Below are positions 44,886-53,115 of a stretch of 64,000 nt of DNA, piece by piece. The notes beneath the pieces are model-generated. The model was not told the DNA's origin and did no database searches. It saw only the letters and a program-made list of their open reading frames with translations. Within the stretch, counting starts at the first letter, position 1. Every line of letters starts with the position of its first letter. The position numbers were made by a program, and so were the translations under genes. The stretch is from CAWCJL01 sp963795775 (lineage in GTDB: Bacteria > Acidobacteriota > Terriglobia > Terriglobales > Acidobacteriaceae), in assembly GCA_963795775.1 (NCBI GenBank), contig CAWCJL010000008.1:558001-622000 (forward strand), read 5' to 3'.

Positions 44886-45323
44886 TCATGAAACCGCAAT
44901 GGATGAGATCCGGTTATTCCAGGTATGGCCGCCGCGGAATCGTGCGCGGCGCAGATCATCGACGCTCCCGCGAAATACCTGGCTGCCCCCGCGGAACCCG
45001 CGGTCGTTGAAGACCTGCACGCGGGTCCGGCCAAAGACCTGGATGGAGGAGATGTTGTCTCCGAAGTTGCCCGGCAGCCGGTCCAGCCGGTCGCCACGAC
45101 GAACACAGAAGCGGTTTCCGCGGAACCCGGCCGAGGTATAGAAGCAGGCACCCAGGCGCGGAGGTCGGCGGGCGTTCCAGGATTGGTCCCAATTGTTGGG
45201 ACCGTTCTTGCTGTAGACCCAGTCGTTGTCCGGGGGCGGCGCTGGCCGGCGTCGTTGCGCCGGACTGCTCACCGCGACCAACAGCAAAACGGCTGCTACC
45301 ACCGCTGTCAATCGAAGTCTCAT
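44886..45323 (-). CDS. Secreted beta/gamma-crystallin domain protein
   Basis: 145 residues. The signal peptide is residues 1-22 (LTAVVAAVLLLVAVSSPAQ). Two Greek-key motifs follow: 'ACFYTSAGFRGNRFCVRRGD' to 'NISSIQVFG', and 'VQVFNDRGFRGGSQVFRG' to 'NRISSIAVS'. The repeated FRG aromatic corner and the D/N...SSI strand are the crystallin signature and often bind calcium. Two cysteines (ACF...FCV) could pair. It starts at the ATG preceded by GGGAG. Microbial crystallins are stress or surface proteins; the role here is unknown. Confidence 0.85.
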   Translation of the reverse strand: MRLRLTAVVAAVLLLVAVSSPAQRRRPAPPPDNDWVYSKNGPNNWDQSWNARRPPRLGACFYTSAGFRGNRFCVRRGDRLDRLPGNFGDNISSIQVFGRTRVQVFNDRGFRGGSQVFRGSVDDLRRARFRGGHTWNNRISSIAVS

Positions 45324-45559
45324 GAGAAAGCTCCCTTGGTGGTCTATTGAACGCTGCCGGCGCTGCGACCTGAGCCGCGCGCCGCAGGGGAAGACGAAGC
45401 GGCGACAAGGATGAACGCAGAACGGCAGCGTTGTCAACCGGCAGCCAACCGGCCGGATGCGCGGCGCTCGCGCGCGCAAACGTACAGAGCCAGCGGAGCG
45501 GTCGGGGAGCCACAGAGAGAGCGCGGGCTGGCCAATGCTCTCGGCTGGGTGCTCCCGGC

Positions 45560-46930
45560 TCAATGCTCTCGCGGAAAGAAGCGCGGATGGCCGCCGGGAG
45601 CCCACGGATTGTAATCCCGCGCAAACGCAGCGCGTGCGCTGATCGGCGGATGGCTGTAGGTCCAGAAGACCATGAACGGGTTCGGATCCGGCACGTCCAG
45701 CGACTCCTCGCCGAGCAACTGAAACGCCCGCTGGCCCGTCTGCTGCGGATTCGCAACGATGCCGTGCACAATCTCCTGCCCGTACACATCGGCACGGTGC
45801 TCCACATGCCGGCTCACGGCATTGCTCACAGGCTGGCTCAGGAAGCCAAACACGTCGAAGGCGAGCAGCAGGACCACAACGGCGCCCCAGTCTTGCATGC
45901 CGGGCACCGCCCAGCGCTCCCCATAGCGGCGGACCGCCCACTCCACCACGTGGTAGCCGATCCACAACGACAGCAGCAGGCCAAGCGAGGCCAGCAGCAG
46001 CCCATGCCACACGTCTCCGAGCACGTAATGTCCGAGTTCGTGTCCGAAGATAAACAGCACCTCGTCCGGCGTCGCCTTCTGGAGCGAGGTGTCCCACACC
46101 ACGACGCGCTTCGATCCGCCGAATCCGGTCACGTACGCATTCAGGCCCGTGACCTTCTCGCTCGCGCGCATCAGGAACATGCGGGATGGCGGGATCGCCT
46201 CCCCGCTTTTCGCCACAACCCGCTCCATCTGCTGGACCAGCGCAGGGTACGACTGCGCCAGGGGAGCGAAGTGATTGAACAGCGGATCAATGACCAGCGG
46301 CACCAGGTACACGGCTGCGGCGGCGAAAGGCAGCGACACCAGCCAGAACCACAGCCACCATGTCTTGCGCCAGCGGCGGACGATGGCAAATAGCACAGAG
46401 AAGACCAGCGTTCCGCCGCAAACCGAGAGCAGCAGACCCTTAGTCCAGTCCCAGAACCAGGGACGCCAGCGTTCAATCGAAAGTCCGTACGCAAGGCCGA
46501 TGTGATGGCCTGCGATGGCCAGCGGCAGATCGAGCAGCGCGAGCAGCGCTAGAAGCAAGGGTAGGAAAAGCAATCCCTGCAGCCAGGGCCGGCGCGTGAA
46601 GCGGGCGGCGAAATTGCGCATCCGCGCCGCCCATCGCCATTCAAGCATCAACAATAGTGACAATAATCCCCAGACCGTACCCACGGCCCACATCACCGTG
46701 CGGTCGCGGTCCAGCGCCTCGGCCTTGGCCAGCTTGGCCGGAGGCAGGGTGTAGGCAGGCACCTTCGCCTCTGCTATGTCATGCGCCTCTGATACATCTT
46801 GTCTGGAAGCGGCCGCCTGCGCGACGGCAGCTCGCGGTTGCGCAAAGCTCGCTCTGCTACTCGCCAGCCCCGCGCCGAGCAGAAGCAAGAGCCCGCCCAG
46901 CGACCACACCCGTAGGCGCAGCGACGTCAA
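45560..46930 (-). CDS. M48 family zinc metallopeptidase (Ste24/CAAX type)
   Basis: 456 residues. A signal-like N-terminus is followed by membrane helices near 82-97, 118-140, 165-183 and 192-212, and two more after the active site. HELGH at residues 297-301 binds zinc with the catalytic glutamate, and Glu377 in 'HVEHRADVYG' is the third ligand. The C-terminus 'YSHPPISARAAFARD' matches Ste24p and its bacterial relatives. It probably cleaves misfolded or processed membrane proteins. It is the last gene of a three-gene unit; its start overlaps the RlpA stop by 4 bases (ATGA). Confidence 0.93.
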   Translation of the reverse strand: MTSLRLRVWSLGGLLLLLGAGLASSRASFAQPRAAVAQAAASRQDVSEAHDIAEAKVPAYTLPPAKLAKAEALDRDRTVMWAVGTVWGLLSLLLMLEWRWAARMRNFAARFTRRPWLQGLLFLPLLLALLALLDLPLAIAGHHIGLAYGLSIERWRPWFWDWTKGLLLSVCGGTLVFSVLFAIVRRWRKTWWLWFWLVSLPFAAAAVYLVPLVIDPLFNHFAPLAQSYPALVQQMERVVAKSGEAIPPSRMFLMRASEKVTGLNAYVTGFGGSKRVVVWDTSLQKATPDEVLFIFGHELGHYVLGDVWHGLLLASLGLLLSLWIGYHVVEWAVRRYGERWAVPGMQDWGAVVVLLLAFDVFGFLSQPVSNAVSRHVEHRADVYGQEIVHGIVANPQQTGQRAFQLLGEESLDVPDPNPFMVFWTYSHPPISARAAFARDYNPWAPGGHPRFFPREH

Positions 46931-47721
46931 TCCAGCCGCACCAGGTAGGCCTCACCCTCCCGCGGCCGCAGGTCCTTGGCAATCTCGACGGCGCGCTCCT
47001 TATCGTCGTGCGGCGGCCTGATACGCACCCAATGGCCGGTTGGCCCGGCAAACTCGATCACGTTCGCGGTCTGGTACTGGTGCTGCAAATGCTCCTTCAG
47101 CTTCTCCGCCTCGCTCTCGTGATGGAAGGCGCCGATCTGCACACACCAGCGGCCGCCCGTATCGATGGGCGAGGGCGTCTGGTACACGTCTACGCGCACC
47201 GTCGCCGTGCCCGGGAGATACACCCCGGTTACTTTCGCCGATGCCATCGAGAGATCGAGAATGCGTCCCGGCACGAAAGGCCCGCGGTCCGTAATGCGCA
47301 TGACTGCCTGTTTGCCCGTCGCGACATTCGTCACGCGTACCAGCGAGTTCATGGGCAGTGTGCGATGCGCGGCCGTCATCGCGTCCTGGTCGAAGATCTG
47401 GCCGTTAGCGCCGCGACGCCGGTTGTAGGGCGGTCCATACCAGCTCGCCGTGCCCGTTTCGCTCCACAAGGGCGCGTGCGTACGCACGAATTGCAGATCC
47501 GCTTCCGAGACGCCGGAGGCTTGCCCGGCTGGGCTGGCCTTCGCAGGCTCCGCCGCGCTCGCCCGCGTGCTGCCGGCGGGAGCGCCAAGCGAAGGCGGGG
47601 GGGGCACATAGATGCGCGCCTGCTGCCGGTGATGACAACCAGCCAGCACACTGAGCGCGGTTGCCGAAAGCAACACCGCGCCCGAGCGCAGGTGCGCCTT
47701 GCGACGAAGGAGCGTGCGCAC
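46927..47721 (-). CDS. rlpA: RlpA-type septal ring lipoprotein with SPOR domain
   Basis: 264 residues from a GTG preceded by GGGAG. A lipoprotein signal ends at 'SVLAGC'. The double-psi RlpA domain carries 'GTASWYGPPYNRRRGANGQ' and 'RITDRGPFVPGRILDLS', the lytic transglycosylase core. A C-terminal SPOR domain ('WCVQIGAFHHESEAEKLKEH') binds peptidoglycan stripped of peptides at the septum. The combination is the RlpA layout. The upstream unknown gene's stop lies 2 bases before this GTG and supplies its ribosome site region. Confidence 0.9.
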   Translation of the reverse strand: MRTLLRRKAHLRSGAVLLSATALSVLAGCHHRQQARIYVPPPPSLGAPAGSTRASAAEPAKASPAGQASGVSEADLQFVRTHAPLWSETGTASWYGPPYNRRRGANGQIFDQDAMTAAHRTLPMNSLVRVTNVATGKQAVMRITDRGPFVPGRILDLSMASAKVTGVYLPGTATVRVDVYQTPSPIDTGGRWCVQIGAFHHESEAEKLKEHLQHQYQTANVIEFAGPTGHWVRIRPPHDDKERAVEIAKDLRPREGEAYLVRLD

Positions 47722-47722
47722 T

Positions 47723-48001
47723 CTACGCTCCCGAACCAGTGCCGGTGCCCGTCTTCGGCCCGCTTCCCCGTTCGAGCGCCTCCGCCAGCCGGGACAACTG
47801 CTGCGCGGCCGACCGCAGGGCACCGGACGACTCACGCCGCACCTCCGGCACGAGCTGGTCGTTGAGATACGCGATCACGCGCCGCACTTCCTGCTCGATA
47901 CGCGGGGTGCCCCCAAACTGCGCGTCCACCTTGCGCCCAAACTCTTCAAAGCGTCCGCCGCTCGTCGCCGCCTGCTCGTCCGTTTTCGTCTCGTCTGCCA
48001 T
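47723..48001 (-). CDS. Hypothetical helical protein upstream of rlpA
   Basis: 92 residues with no signal or membrane segment. A mostly helical core ('RIEQEVRRVIAYLNDQLVPEVR') sits between Gly/Thr/Ser-rich ends. It abuts rlpA, so it is translated with it. I do not recognise a family; a small cell-division or peptidoglycan-linked partner is a guess based only on position. Confidence 0.7.
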   Translation of the reverse strand: MADETKTDEQAATSGGRFEEFGRKVDAQFGGTPRIEQEVRRVIAYLNDQLVPEVRRESSGALRSAAQQLSRLAEALERGSGPKTGTGTGSGA

Positions 48002-48166
48002 AAAGGAACTCCACCGCTTCTCATCTTCGGAGCTTCAAAGGACGCGGTCAATACTTCGGCGCGGGAAGGTGCTCGCGCCGTCACCCCCGCCGCTGTGCAC
48101 GATCCAGCTCAAGGGGCGCCAGTACATCTCCAGCAAGGACGCCGCCCTCTAACCAGACTTCATTCC

Positions 48167-48925
48167 ATGCAAATTCTTTCTCTCCTCCTAGTCGGGGTCC
48201 TGTCTTTCTCTACCGGCGCGGCGGCGGTTGCGCAAACGAGCCCGCCCGCCCGACAGCAGCCCGCGCCTTCTCTTCTGTGGCCGGCCGCGCCGCAGTTGCC
48301 ATCCACGCCCACGCCGACCACCTTTCCCGATGGCGTCGCACCCGATCTGTCGGTGCAGCAGATCGCGCCCAAGTGGCAGACGACGATCAATCCCGATCAG
48401 GAGGTGGTGCACTACAGCGCGGTGGACAAGTTGAACTTCGCGTTCCACGAGCAGATCAGTCCGACCGTGCTGATCCCCGCCACCATTTCCGCCGGGTGGG
48501 CCTCCCTGCTCGATGCACATCCGAAGTACGGGAGCGACAGCGCCGGCTACGGAGAGCGCTTTGGCGCGAGCATGCTGCGCGGCGCCTCGGGGCGCATTCT
48601 CGGGGACGGGGTCCTGGCTGTCATCTTCCGCCAGGACCCGCGCTACTACCGCGTCGCGCACGGCTCGCTCGGCCGGCGAGTGCTCGGTTCGGTCGAGCAG
48701 ACCTTTGTGCGCCGGAATGACGCGCAGCACAATGGATTCAACTGGTCCGGAGCGACCGGCCACCTCGTCGCCTCCGCTCTCCAGGTCACCTACTATCCCC
48801 AGGTGAGTGCAAGCGGCGAAATTGCGGCTGAGAGCTTCGCCCTCTCTTTCGCGGGCGATGCCGCCGGTAAGCTCTTTCGCGAGTTCCTGCCGGATCTGTT
48901 CGGCTATCTTCGGAGCCGGCGATGA
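48167..48925 (+). CDS. Secreted protein of a QDPRYYR family (first of a related pair)
   Basis: 252 residues. A signal peptide covers residues 1-22 (LLLVGVLSFSTGAAAVAQ). After a Pro/Gln linker, the body carries 'YGSDSAGYGERFGASMLRG' and 'VIFRQDPRYYRVAHGSLGRR', an aromatic, glycine-rich pattern typical of outer-membrane or periplasmic proteins. It ends 'FLPDLFGYLRSRR'. The next gene encodes a relative sharing 'GFGRNFG...QDPHYYR...RRIF' and a C-terminal 'EFLPDVARR'. I know this pattern from Acidobacteriota but not its function. Divergent from the rlpA unit. Confidence 0.72.
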   Translation: MQILSLLLVGVLSFSTGAAAVAQTSPPARQQPAPSLLWPAAPQLPSTPTPTTFPDGVAPDLSVQQIAPKWQTTINPDQEVVHYSAVDKLNFAFHEQISPTVLIPATISAGWASLLDAHPKYGSDSAGYGERFGASMLRGASGRILGDGVLAVIFRQDPRYYRVAHGSLGRRVLGSVEQTFVRRNDAQHNGFNWSGATGHLVASALQVTYYPQVSASGEIAAESFALSFAGDAAGKLFREFLPDLFGYLRSRR

Positions 48926-48967
48926 AGTACCGCTGCTCACACCGTGTTGATATGCTGGCGTTTCCGC

Positions 48968-50053
48968 ATGAGTACTCTGCTGATTAAGGATCCACTCGCC
49001 AGCGCGCGCGGAGCTCTGCTCGTGGCCTGTGCCGGCGCCCTTCTGTCAGCGACGCCGCTGCGGGGGCAGACGTTTGTCCCGCCCGCAGCAAGCTCGGACG
49101 CCTTGGGCGGCGCTGGCCTGGCCGCTACTCGCAGTGAGCTGCCGGACGCGCCAGCACCGGGTCCAGAGATCCTGCGGGCCGCAACAGCATCGAGCGAGTT
49201 CCAGGAGCAGGAGGCGGCACCTGCGGGCGAGCACGGCGCGGGCACAGGTTCCCCATCGCGGACTCGTGTTCCGCAGCAGAAGCAGACAGAGCCCGGCTTT
49301 CCGCCGGTGAGCCCGCGTGCCGTGGCACGGCCCAGTGACGAGCCGCGCCAGGACCCGGAGGTACCTTCCGCGCCGCCGTCCTGCCTCCAGAACATTTCGA
49401 CGGATGTGCCACCGCACCTGAGCTGCGCCGAGGATGTGGACCCCTTCCAGCGCTTCATCGACTCTGCTTACATCCACCCGCTGACGCCGAAGCAAAAGGG
49501 ACTGCTCGCCTTCCGCAACACGGTGGATCCGTTCAACTTCGCCACCATCGCGTTTGTCTCGGCGGTTTCCACCGCCTCCGATCCGCAGTCGGCATACGGC
49601 CCCGGCCTGCCCGGTTTCGGGAGAAACTTCGGCGTGGCTTACGCGGAAACCGCCACCGGCGAGTTCTTCGGGACGTTTCTCATACCGGCCATTGCGCACC
49701 AGGATCCGCATTACTACCGCATGCCGAATGCCTCGATCACACGCCGTATCTTTCATGCCATCTCGCAGGTGGGGATCGGCGTGAGTGACTACGGCACGCC
49801 CATGCCCAACTACTCCATACTGCTCACGACGGCCATTGGCGATGCGCTCGGCGACCTGTACGTGCCCGGTCGCAAGCAGGGCTTCGGGCCCTTCCTCGCT
49901 CGATACTCGACCGCGATTGGCACGGACCCTATCAACAACTTCATCACCGAGTTTCTACCCGACGTTGCCCGCCGTGTGAACGTCCGCATTGTTCTTATCC
50001 AGCGAGTTATCAACCAGGTCTCGAAGTCCAACGGCGGCGCCGGGGTGGAGTAG
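48968..50053 (+). CDS. Secreted protein of a QDPRYYR family (second of a related pair)
   Basis: 361 residues. A signal peptide covers residues 1-34 (VACAGALLSATPLRGQ). A Pro/Ala/Glu-rich spacer runs to about 130, then a domain with 'FGRNFGVAYAETATGEFFGT', 'AIAHQDPHYYRMPNASITRR' and 'EFLPDVARRVNVRIVLIQRV'. The order of these motifs matches the upstream gene product, so the pair arose by duplication and divergence. Start ATG 48968. There is a 42-base gap to the first gene. No catalytic residues are evident; an outer-membrane or surface role is inferred. Confidence 0.72.
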   Translation: MSTLLIKDPLASARGALLVACAGALLSATPLRGQTFVPPAASSDALGGAGLAATRSELPDAPAPGPEILRAATASSEFQEQEAAPAGEHGAGTGSPSRTRVPQQKQTEPGFPPVSPRAVARPSDEPRQDPEVPSAPPSCLQNISTDVPPHLSCAEDVDPFQRFIDSAYIHPLTPKQKGLLAFRNTVDPFNFATIAFVSAVSTASDPQSAYGPGLPGFGRNFGVAYAETATGEFFGTFLIPAIAHQDPHYYRMPNASITRRIFHAISQVGIGVSDYGTPMPNYSILLTTAIGDALGDLYVPGRKQGFGPFLARYSTAIGTDPINNFITEFLPDVARRVNVRIVLIQRVINQVSKSNGGAGVE

Positions 50054-50398
50054 CGTGCTCATAGTTTCAGGCTGATAAGACCCGATCCAGAACGACAGTC
50101 GTTGCACGGATATCTATTCTTACAGCAGTATGGTTGAAAGAAGAATGCTTGGTCCGGTACGCTCTGGATGGTCGGCTACATAGGCTCGTTCCTACTACAA
50201 GGTAAGTAGGAGCTGCTGCCAACCTCAAAAGAGCTCGCATAAGAGGTTCTTACCTCACCGTGGCGCATGCGAGCGCATCTTCTATCGAATGCGCTTGTAA
50301 TCTGTAGGTTCCTAAGTAGGTGTTCTTCTCTGGTGTACTCTGGATAACACGCGGGCAGCTACTTACCACGAATCCGTTAAAAAAACGTTAAGAAATAC
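50054..50398. other. AT-richer intergenic stretch with no gene
   Basis: About 345 bases without an open frame worth calling. It is less GC-rich than its surroundings and holds scattered related words (GTAAGTAGGAGC, CCTAAGTAGGTG, CTACTTACCACG). It leads into a strong promoter. It may hold further regulatory elements for the small secreted protein. Confidence 0.5.
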
Positions 50399-50428
50399 TT
50401 GACATAGTTATCTCTCGAAGACGATAGT
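50399..50428 (+). promoter_or_regulatory. Strong sigma-70-type promoter of the small secreted protein gene
   Basis: A perfect -35 box TTGACA (50399-50404), an 18-base spacer and GATAGT (50423-50428). A run of A residues with AACGTTAA lies just upstream, like an UP element. Transcription would start near 50435, at the 5' edge of a hairpin. Confidence 0.8.
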
Positions 50429-50434
50429 TTGCGG

Positions 50435-50456
50435 CGTAGAGGTTTTCCGCTCTACG
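50435..50456 (+). promoter_or_regulatory. 5'-terminal mRNA hairpin
   Basis: CGTAGAG (50435-50441) pairs with CTCTACG (50450-50456) around an 8-base loop. It would be the first structure of the transcript, a known way to protect mRNA 5' ends. The ribosome site TAGGAGAG follows at 50464-50470 and the ATG at 50476. Confidence 0.6.
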
Positions 50457-50475
50457 TCCACATAGGAGAGTCAGA

Positions 50476-51043
50476 ATGTTTTCGAAAGCAATCCTTTCAT
50501 ATGCTGCCGGTGCTGTCGTGCTCGCTGCTCCGGTAATGGCCTTCGCTGGTGGCGGTCATCGCGACGGTAAGATCAAACAGGCGCTCGGAGACGGAATCGG
50601 AAAGCAAACCCCAGGTAACAACGTGTATCAGGGCACGCTCCGTGCCGGGGATGGAGATCAGTCCAACCTTCGCCATGCCTGGTTTAAATACTCCTTCGCT
50701 GACGGTTCGGCTGTTGGCCAATCCGGGACCGGGTCCGGATCCGAGTCCTGCTACCTCGCCAATTTCACGCTGATCATTCATCGCGATGCCGATAATTCCG
50801 GCCCCTCCGGCAATCTCCAGGCTCGCCGGCTCAGGACTGGACTGCTCCGCGGGCGGCCTGGGCAATGGGCAATCGATCCAGAACTTCACCTACTATGTCG
50901 TTGCCGGCGACGGCTGCTATTCGCAGTGGAAGCCAGGCAAAGGTTCGGGCAATATCGCCAGCGACACGGTGTACAGCGGCCGCGATCCGCACGTTCTGAT
51001 TCACCTTGACGGCAACCTGCTGCAGCAGGAATACGACGACTAA
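50476..51043 (+). CDS. Small secreted protein, unknown function (one frame break)
   Basis: About 188 residues. A signal peptide covers residues 1-24 (AAGAVVLAAPVMAFAGG). The mature part is a Gly/Ser/Asn-rich, beta-rich protein with four cysteines in the C-terminal half (SCYLA, LDCSA, DGCYS). AGGAGA precedes the ATG. The first frame runs to 51009, but the sequence loses character at 50820; the frame one base on continues with 'LAGSGLDCSAGGLGNGQS' and ends 'LLQQEYDD' at 51043. One extra G at 50820-50821 explains it. I do not recognise a family. Its promoter suggests high expression. Confidence 0.7.
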
Positions 51044-51305
51044 ATGCGGTGCTGAACCGAGGGAGACTCCCCCGACTCCCCCGATTCCCTGCCAAGCTTG
51101 GTTATTTCCCCTTCTCTCGCCGATGTTTGCGTTTCCTTGATCCGGCACTGCGCAGGCTTTCGTTTGTTGTCTATCAAATTTGCACCCGCGACTGTGCCAT
51201 GAATGCTGTGAGCGCCATACTGTGCACCCGCCCAATGCATGCAGTAGAAGGCGGGCTGCTTCCGATTCATTGAACGAGCATGCGCGTCTCCTGCTAAGCC
51301 AAAGG

Positions 51306-51331
51306 AAAAAGCCCGCCATGGTGGCGGGCTC
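51306..51331 (-). terminator. Terminator of the Gly-Asn-rich receiver-like gene
   Basis: On the minus strand AGCCCGCCA (from 51331) pairs with TGGCGGGCT around a CCA turn, followed by TTTTTCC (down to about 51301). The rest of the 51044-51351 gap holds no gene; an 8-base word GACTCCCC (51064-51071, 51074-51081) is repeated near the start. Confidence 0.88.
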
Positions 51332-51351
51332 TTGCGTGTAAGCAGCGAAGC

Positions 51352-52317
51352 TCAGGCTTCGACAGTTTCCATTTCTTCCTCTTGCAGGCCGTGACGCCGG
51401 AGTAGGTTGGGCAGGTTCTGCGAGAAGGCGGAACGCGGCATCACCATGTCGCACCCGGCCTCGATTGCCTTGACCTTGAGATCGCCCTGCAGGTGAGAGA
51501 GGAAGCCGATCACGGAGGTGCCCCGCTTCAGCTTCGCCTTGATCTTCGGAATCATGGTCAGCGGCTTGACGTTGGGATTGTTCAGATCGAAGACGATAAG
51601 CGAAGGCCGCGCGTCCTCGCCGGCTTCGGTCAACTGTGCCAGCGTCTCTTTTCCGGCCTTCAGGAAACCCACCTTGATGCCGAGCTTCTTCGAGACTTCC
51701 TGGATCTTGGCCAGGATAAAGAGGTCTTCGATGAAGAAGTAAATGCGCGTGGGAGCGTCTTCGCGGACCTGGGCCGGCGCGTGATTGTAAAAGTCGGATT
51801 CGGGATAGAAACCGCTGTGCGGCATGCCGCGAAATTCCGCCTGGGAATTTTGCGAGCCGCCGGAATCGGCGACGTTTCCATTGGCTGTGCGGTAGCTGTG
51901 GTCCATCGGGCCAACAAACACCTGCTGCCGGCGTTGTTTGCCCTTGCGCCGCGCGCCTCCGCCGTTGCCATTCCCATTGCCGTTCTGCATGCGGCCATTA
52001 CCGTTCCCATTGCCGTTGCCGTTTCCATAATTGCTGCTCTTCTGGAAGAAGCGTTTTTGCGGCTTGGGCTTTTGAGACTGGGCCTGGTGCTGGGCAGGCT
52101 GCTGCGAAGGCGAATTTTGCGGGGGCGGCGCTTGCGCGGAGGCGGCCTGCTGGCTCTGCCCATTGGGCTGGGCGGCGGCCTGTTTGCCCTGACCCTTGTT
52201 CCGTTTGCGGCGACGGCGCCGGTGGCTGGGATTCTGCCCGGCATTCGGGCTTTGGCCCTGCGCCTGAACCTGCCCCTGCGCGGGTTGCGCCTGGGCTTCA
52301 CTCTGCTCTGTTGTCAT
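51352..52317 (-). CDS. Low-complexity Gln/Gly-Asn-rich protein with degenerate receiver domain
   Basis: 321 residues. Residues 1-90 are Gln/Ala/Pro-rich with a basic patch (RRRRRKRNK near 33-41). Residues 97-120 are almost pure Gly-Asn repeats. After a short link, residues 190-310 fold like a response-regulator receiver: acidic pair in 'FFIEDLF' (197-198), Asp244 in 'LIVFDLNNPN' at the phospho-acceptor place, and 'AGCDMVMPRSAF' at the end, where the conserved Lys of receivers is Met293. It may therefore be an unphosphorylated receiver that binds RNA or assembles through its tail; that is inference. A terminator follows. Confidence 0.75.
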   Translation of the reverse strand: MTTEQSEAQAQPAQGQVQAQGQSPNAGQNPSHRRRRRKRNKGQGKQAAAQPNGQSQQAASAQAPPPQNSPSQQPAQHQAQSQKPKPQKRFFQKSSNYGNGNGNGNGNGRMQNGNGNGNGGGARRKGKQRRQQVFVGPMDHSYRTANGNVADSGGSQNSQAEFRGMPHSGFYPESDFYNHAPAQVREDAPTRIYFFIEDLFILAKIQEVSKKLGIKVGFLKAGKETLAQLTEAGEDARPSLIVFDLNNPNVKPLTMIPKIKAKLKRGTSVIGFLSHLQGDLKVKAIEAGCDMVMPRSAFSQNLPNLLRRHGLQEEEMETVEA

Positions 52318-53115
52318 TCGTGCACTTCCTGGTGCTTTGCTGTCGGTTGCCGTACGGCTGGTGCTACGAGGGTCGCGAAAGGTGCGCTCTCCTCCCCAAG
52401 GTGCTCAAAGGTCTTCCGTAGCAAACCGCACAGCCGAAACGCCGGCCTGCAATCGTGCACCTGGAAGAAAGGGGAGTATCTGTTGTCTTCGTTAACAGCT
52501 TTCGTGCTGGCGCGTACCGCCCATTCAGTCCCAGCGTGCAACTTCAACGCAGGTCCTTTTCGCGGAACCCGGCAGCAACACTTTTTACGTCTCGTGAAGG
52601 GGCGAGCGTATCCGGATCGTCCTGCCCTTTTGGGGCTTCTCTATACCGATCACCAGATAAGCTTCAGCCGCTCGATAGGCAAGACTCAGACTACCGATTT
52701 CGAAGAAGAATAGCAAGAGAAATCGCACACCGCCCGTGGGTTGCTGCTGGCCGGGCCTGCCTGTGCAGAATGAAGCCGTCCGGATCCCGGCCGGCTTCCC
52801 TGCTCATGGCCAGTCACTGGCCTCCCAAAACGCCGCATGAACGGCGAAGTTAAATCCGGAAGCGTCCCGTCCCCTTGGGTGCCGGGCATCTGTCCTGCCG
52901 GAAGTTCTGCATCGAGCCCTGAATTTCGGATCTCGTGCGTCGCTGGCTACCTCACCTATATGCAGTTCGCGTGCCGTTATGTCAATGCACCAGAAATCAA
53001 GCACTTACGTCCGAACATCCGCGCCCTGTTCTCCGAATCTTGGAATCTCGCCGCCTGCACGCCTTCCGGTTTTCATAGAAACCTCAGGCCTGCCACTTCT
53101 GTTTGCTGTCGTCAT
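52318..53115. other. About 800 bases without a supported gene
   Basis: Several open frames of 60-130 codons exist on both strands, but none has a ribosome site, signal peptide or family motif, and they overlap each other. The region must hold the promoter of the receiver-like gene (minus strand, from 52318 upward). A moderately AT-richer patch occurs at 52900-53060. It could be decayed coding sequence. Confidence 0.5.

Noticed and set aside
44886..46097. Longer version of the crystallin gene, starting about 770 bases upstream
   Set aside because: The upstream part is Arg-rich shadow of the M48 gene; the ATG at 45323 has a ribosome site and begins a signal peptide.
51493..52713. A 406-codon + strand open frame opposite the Gly-Asn-rich gene
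   Set aside because: Its Ala/Val/Ile repeats are the reverse translation of Gly-Asn codons. No start signal.
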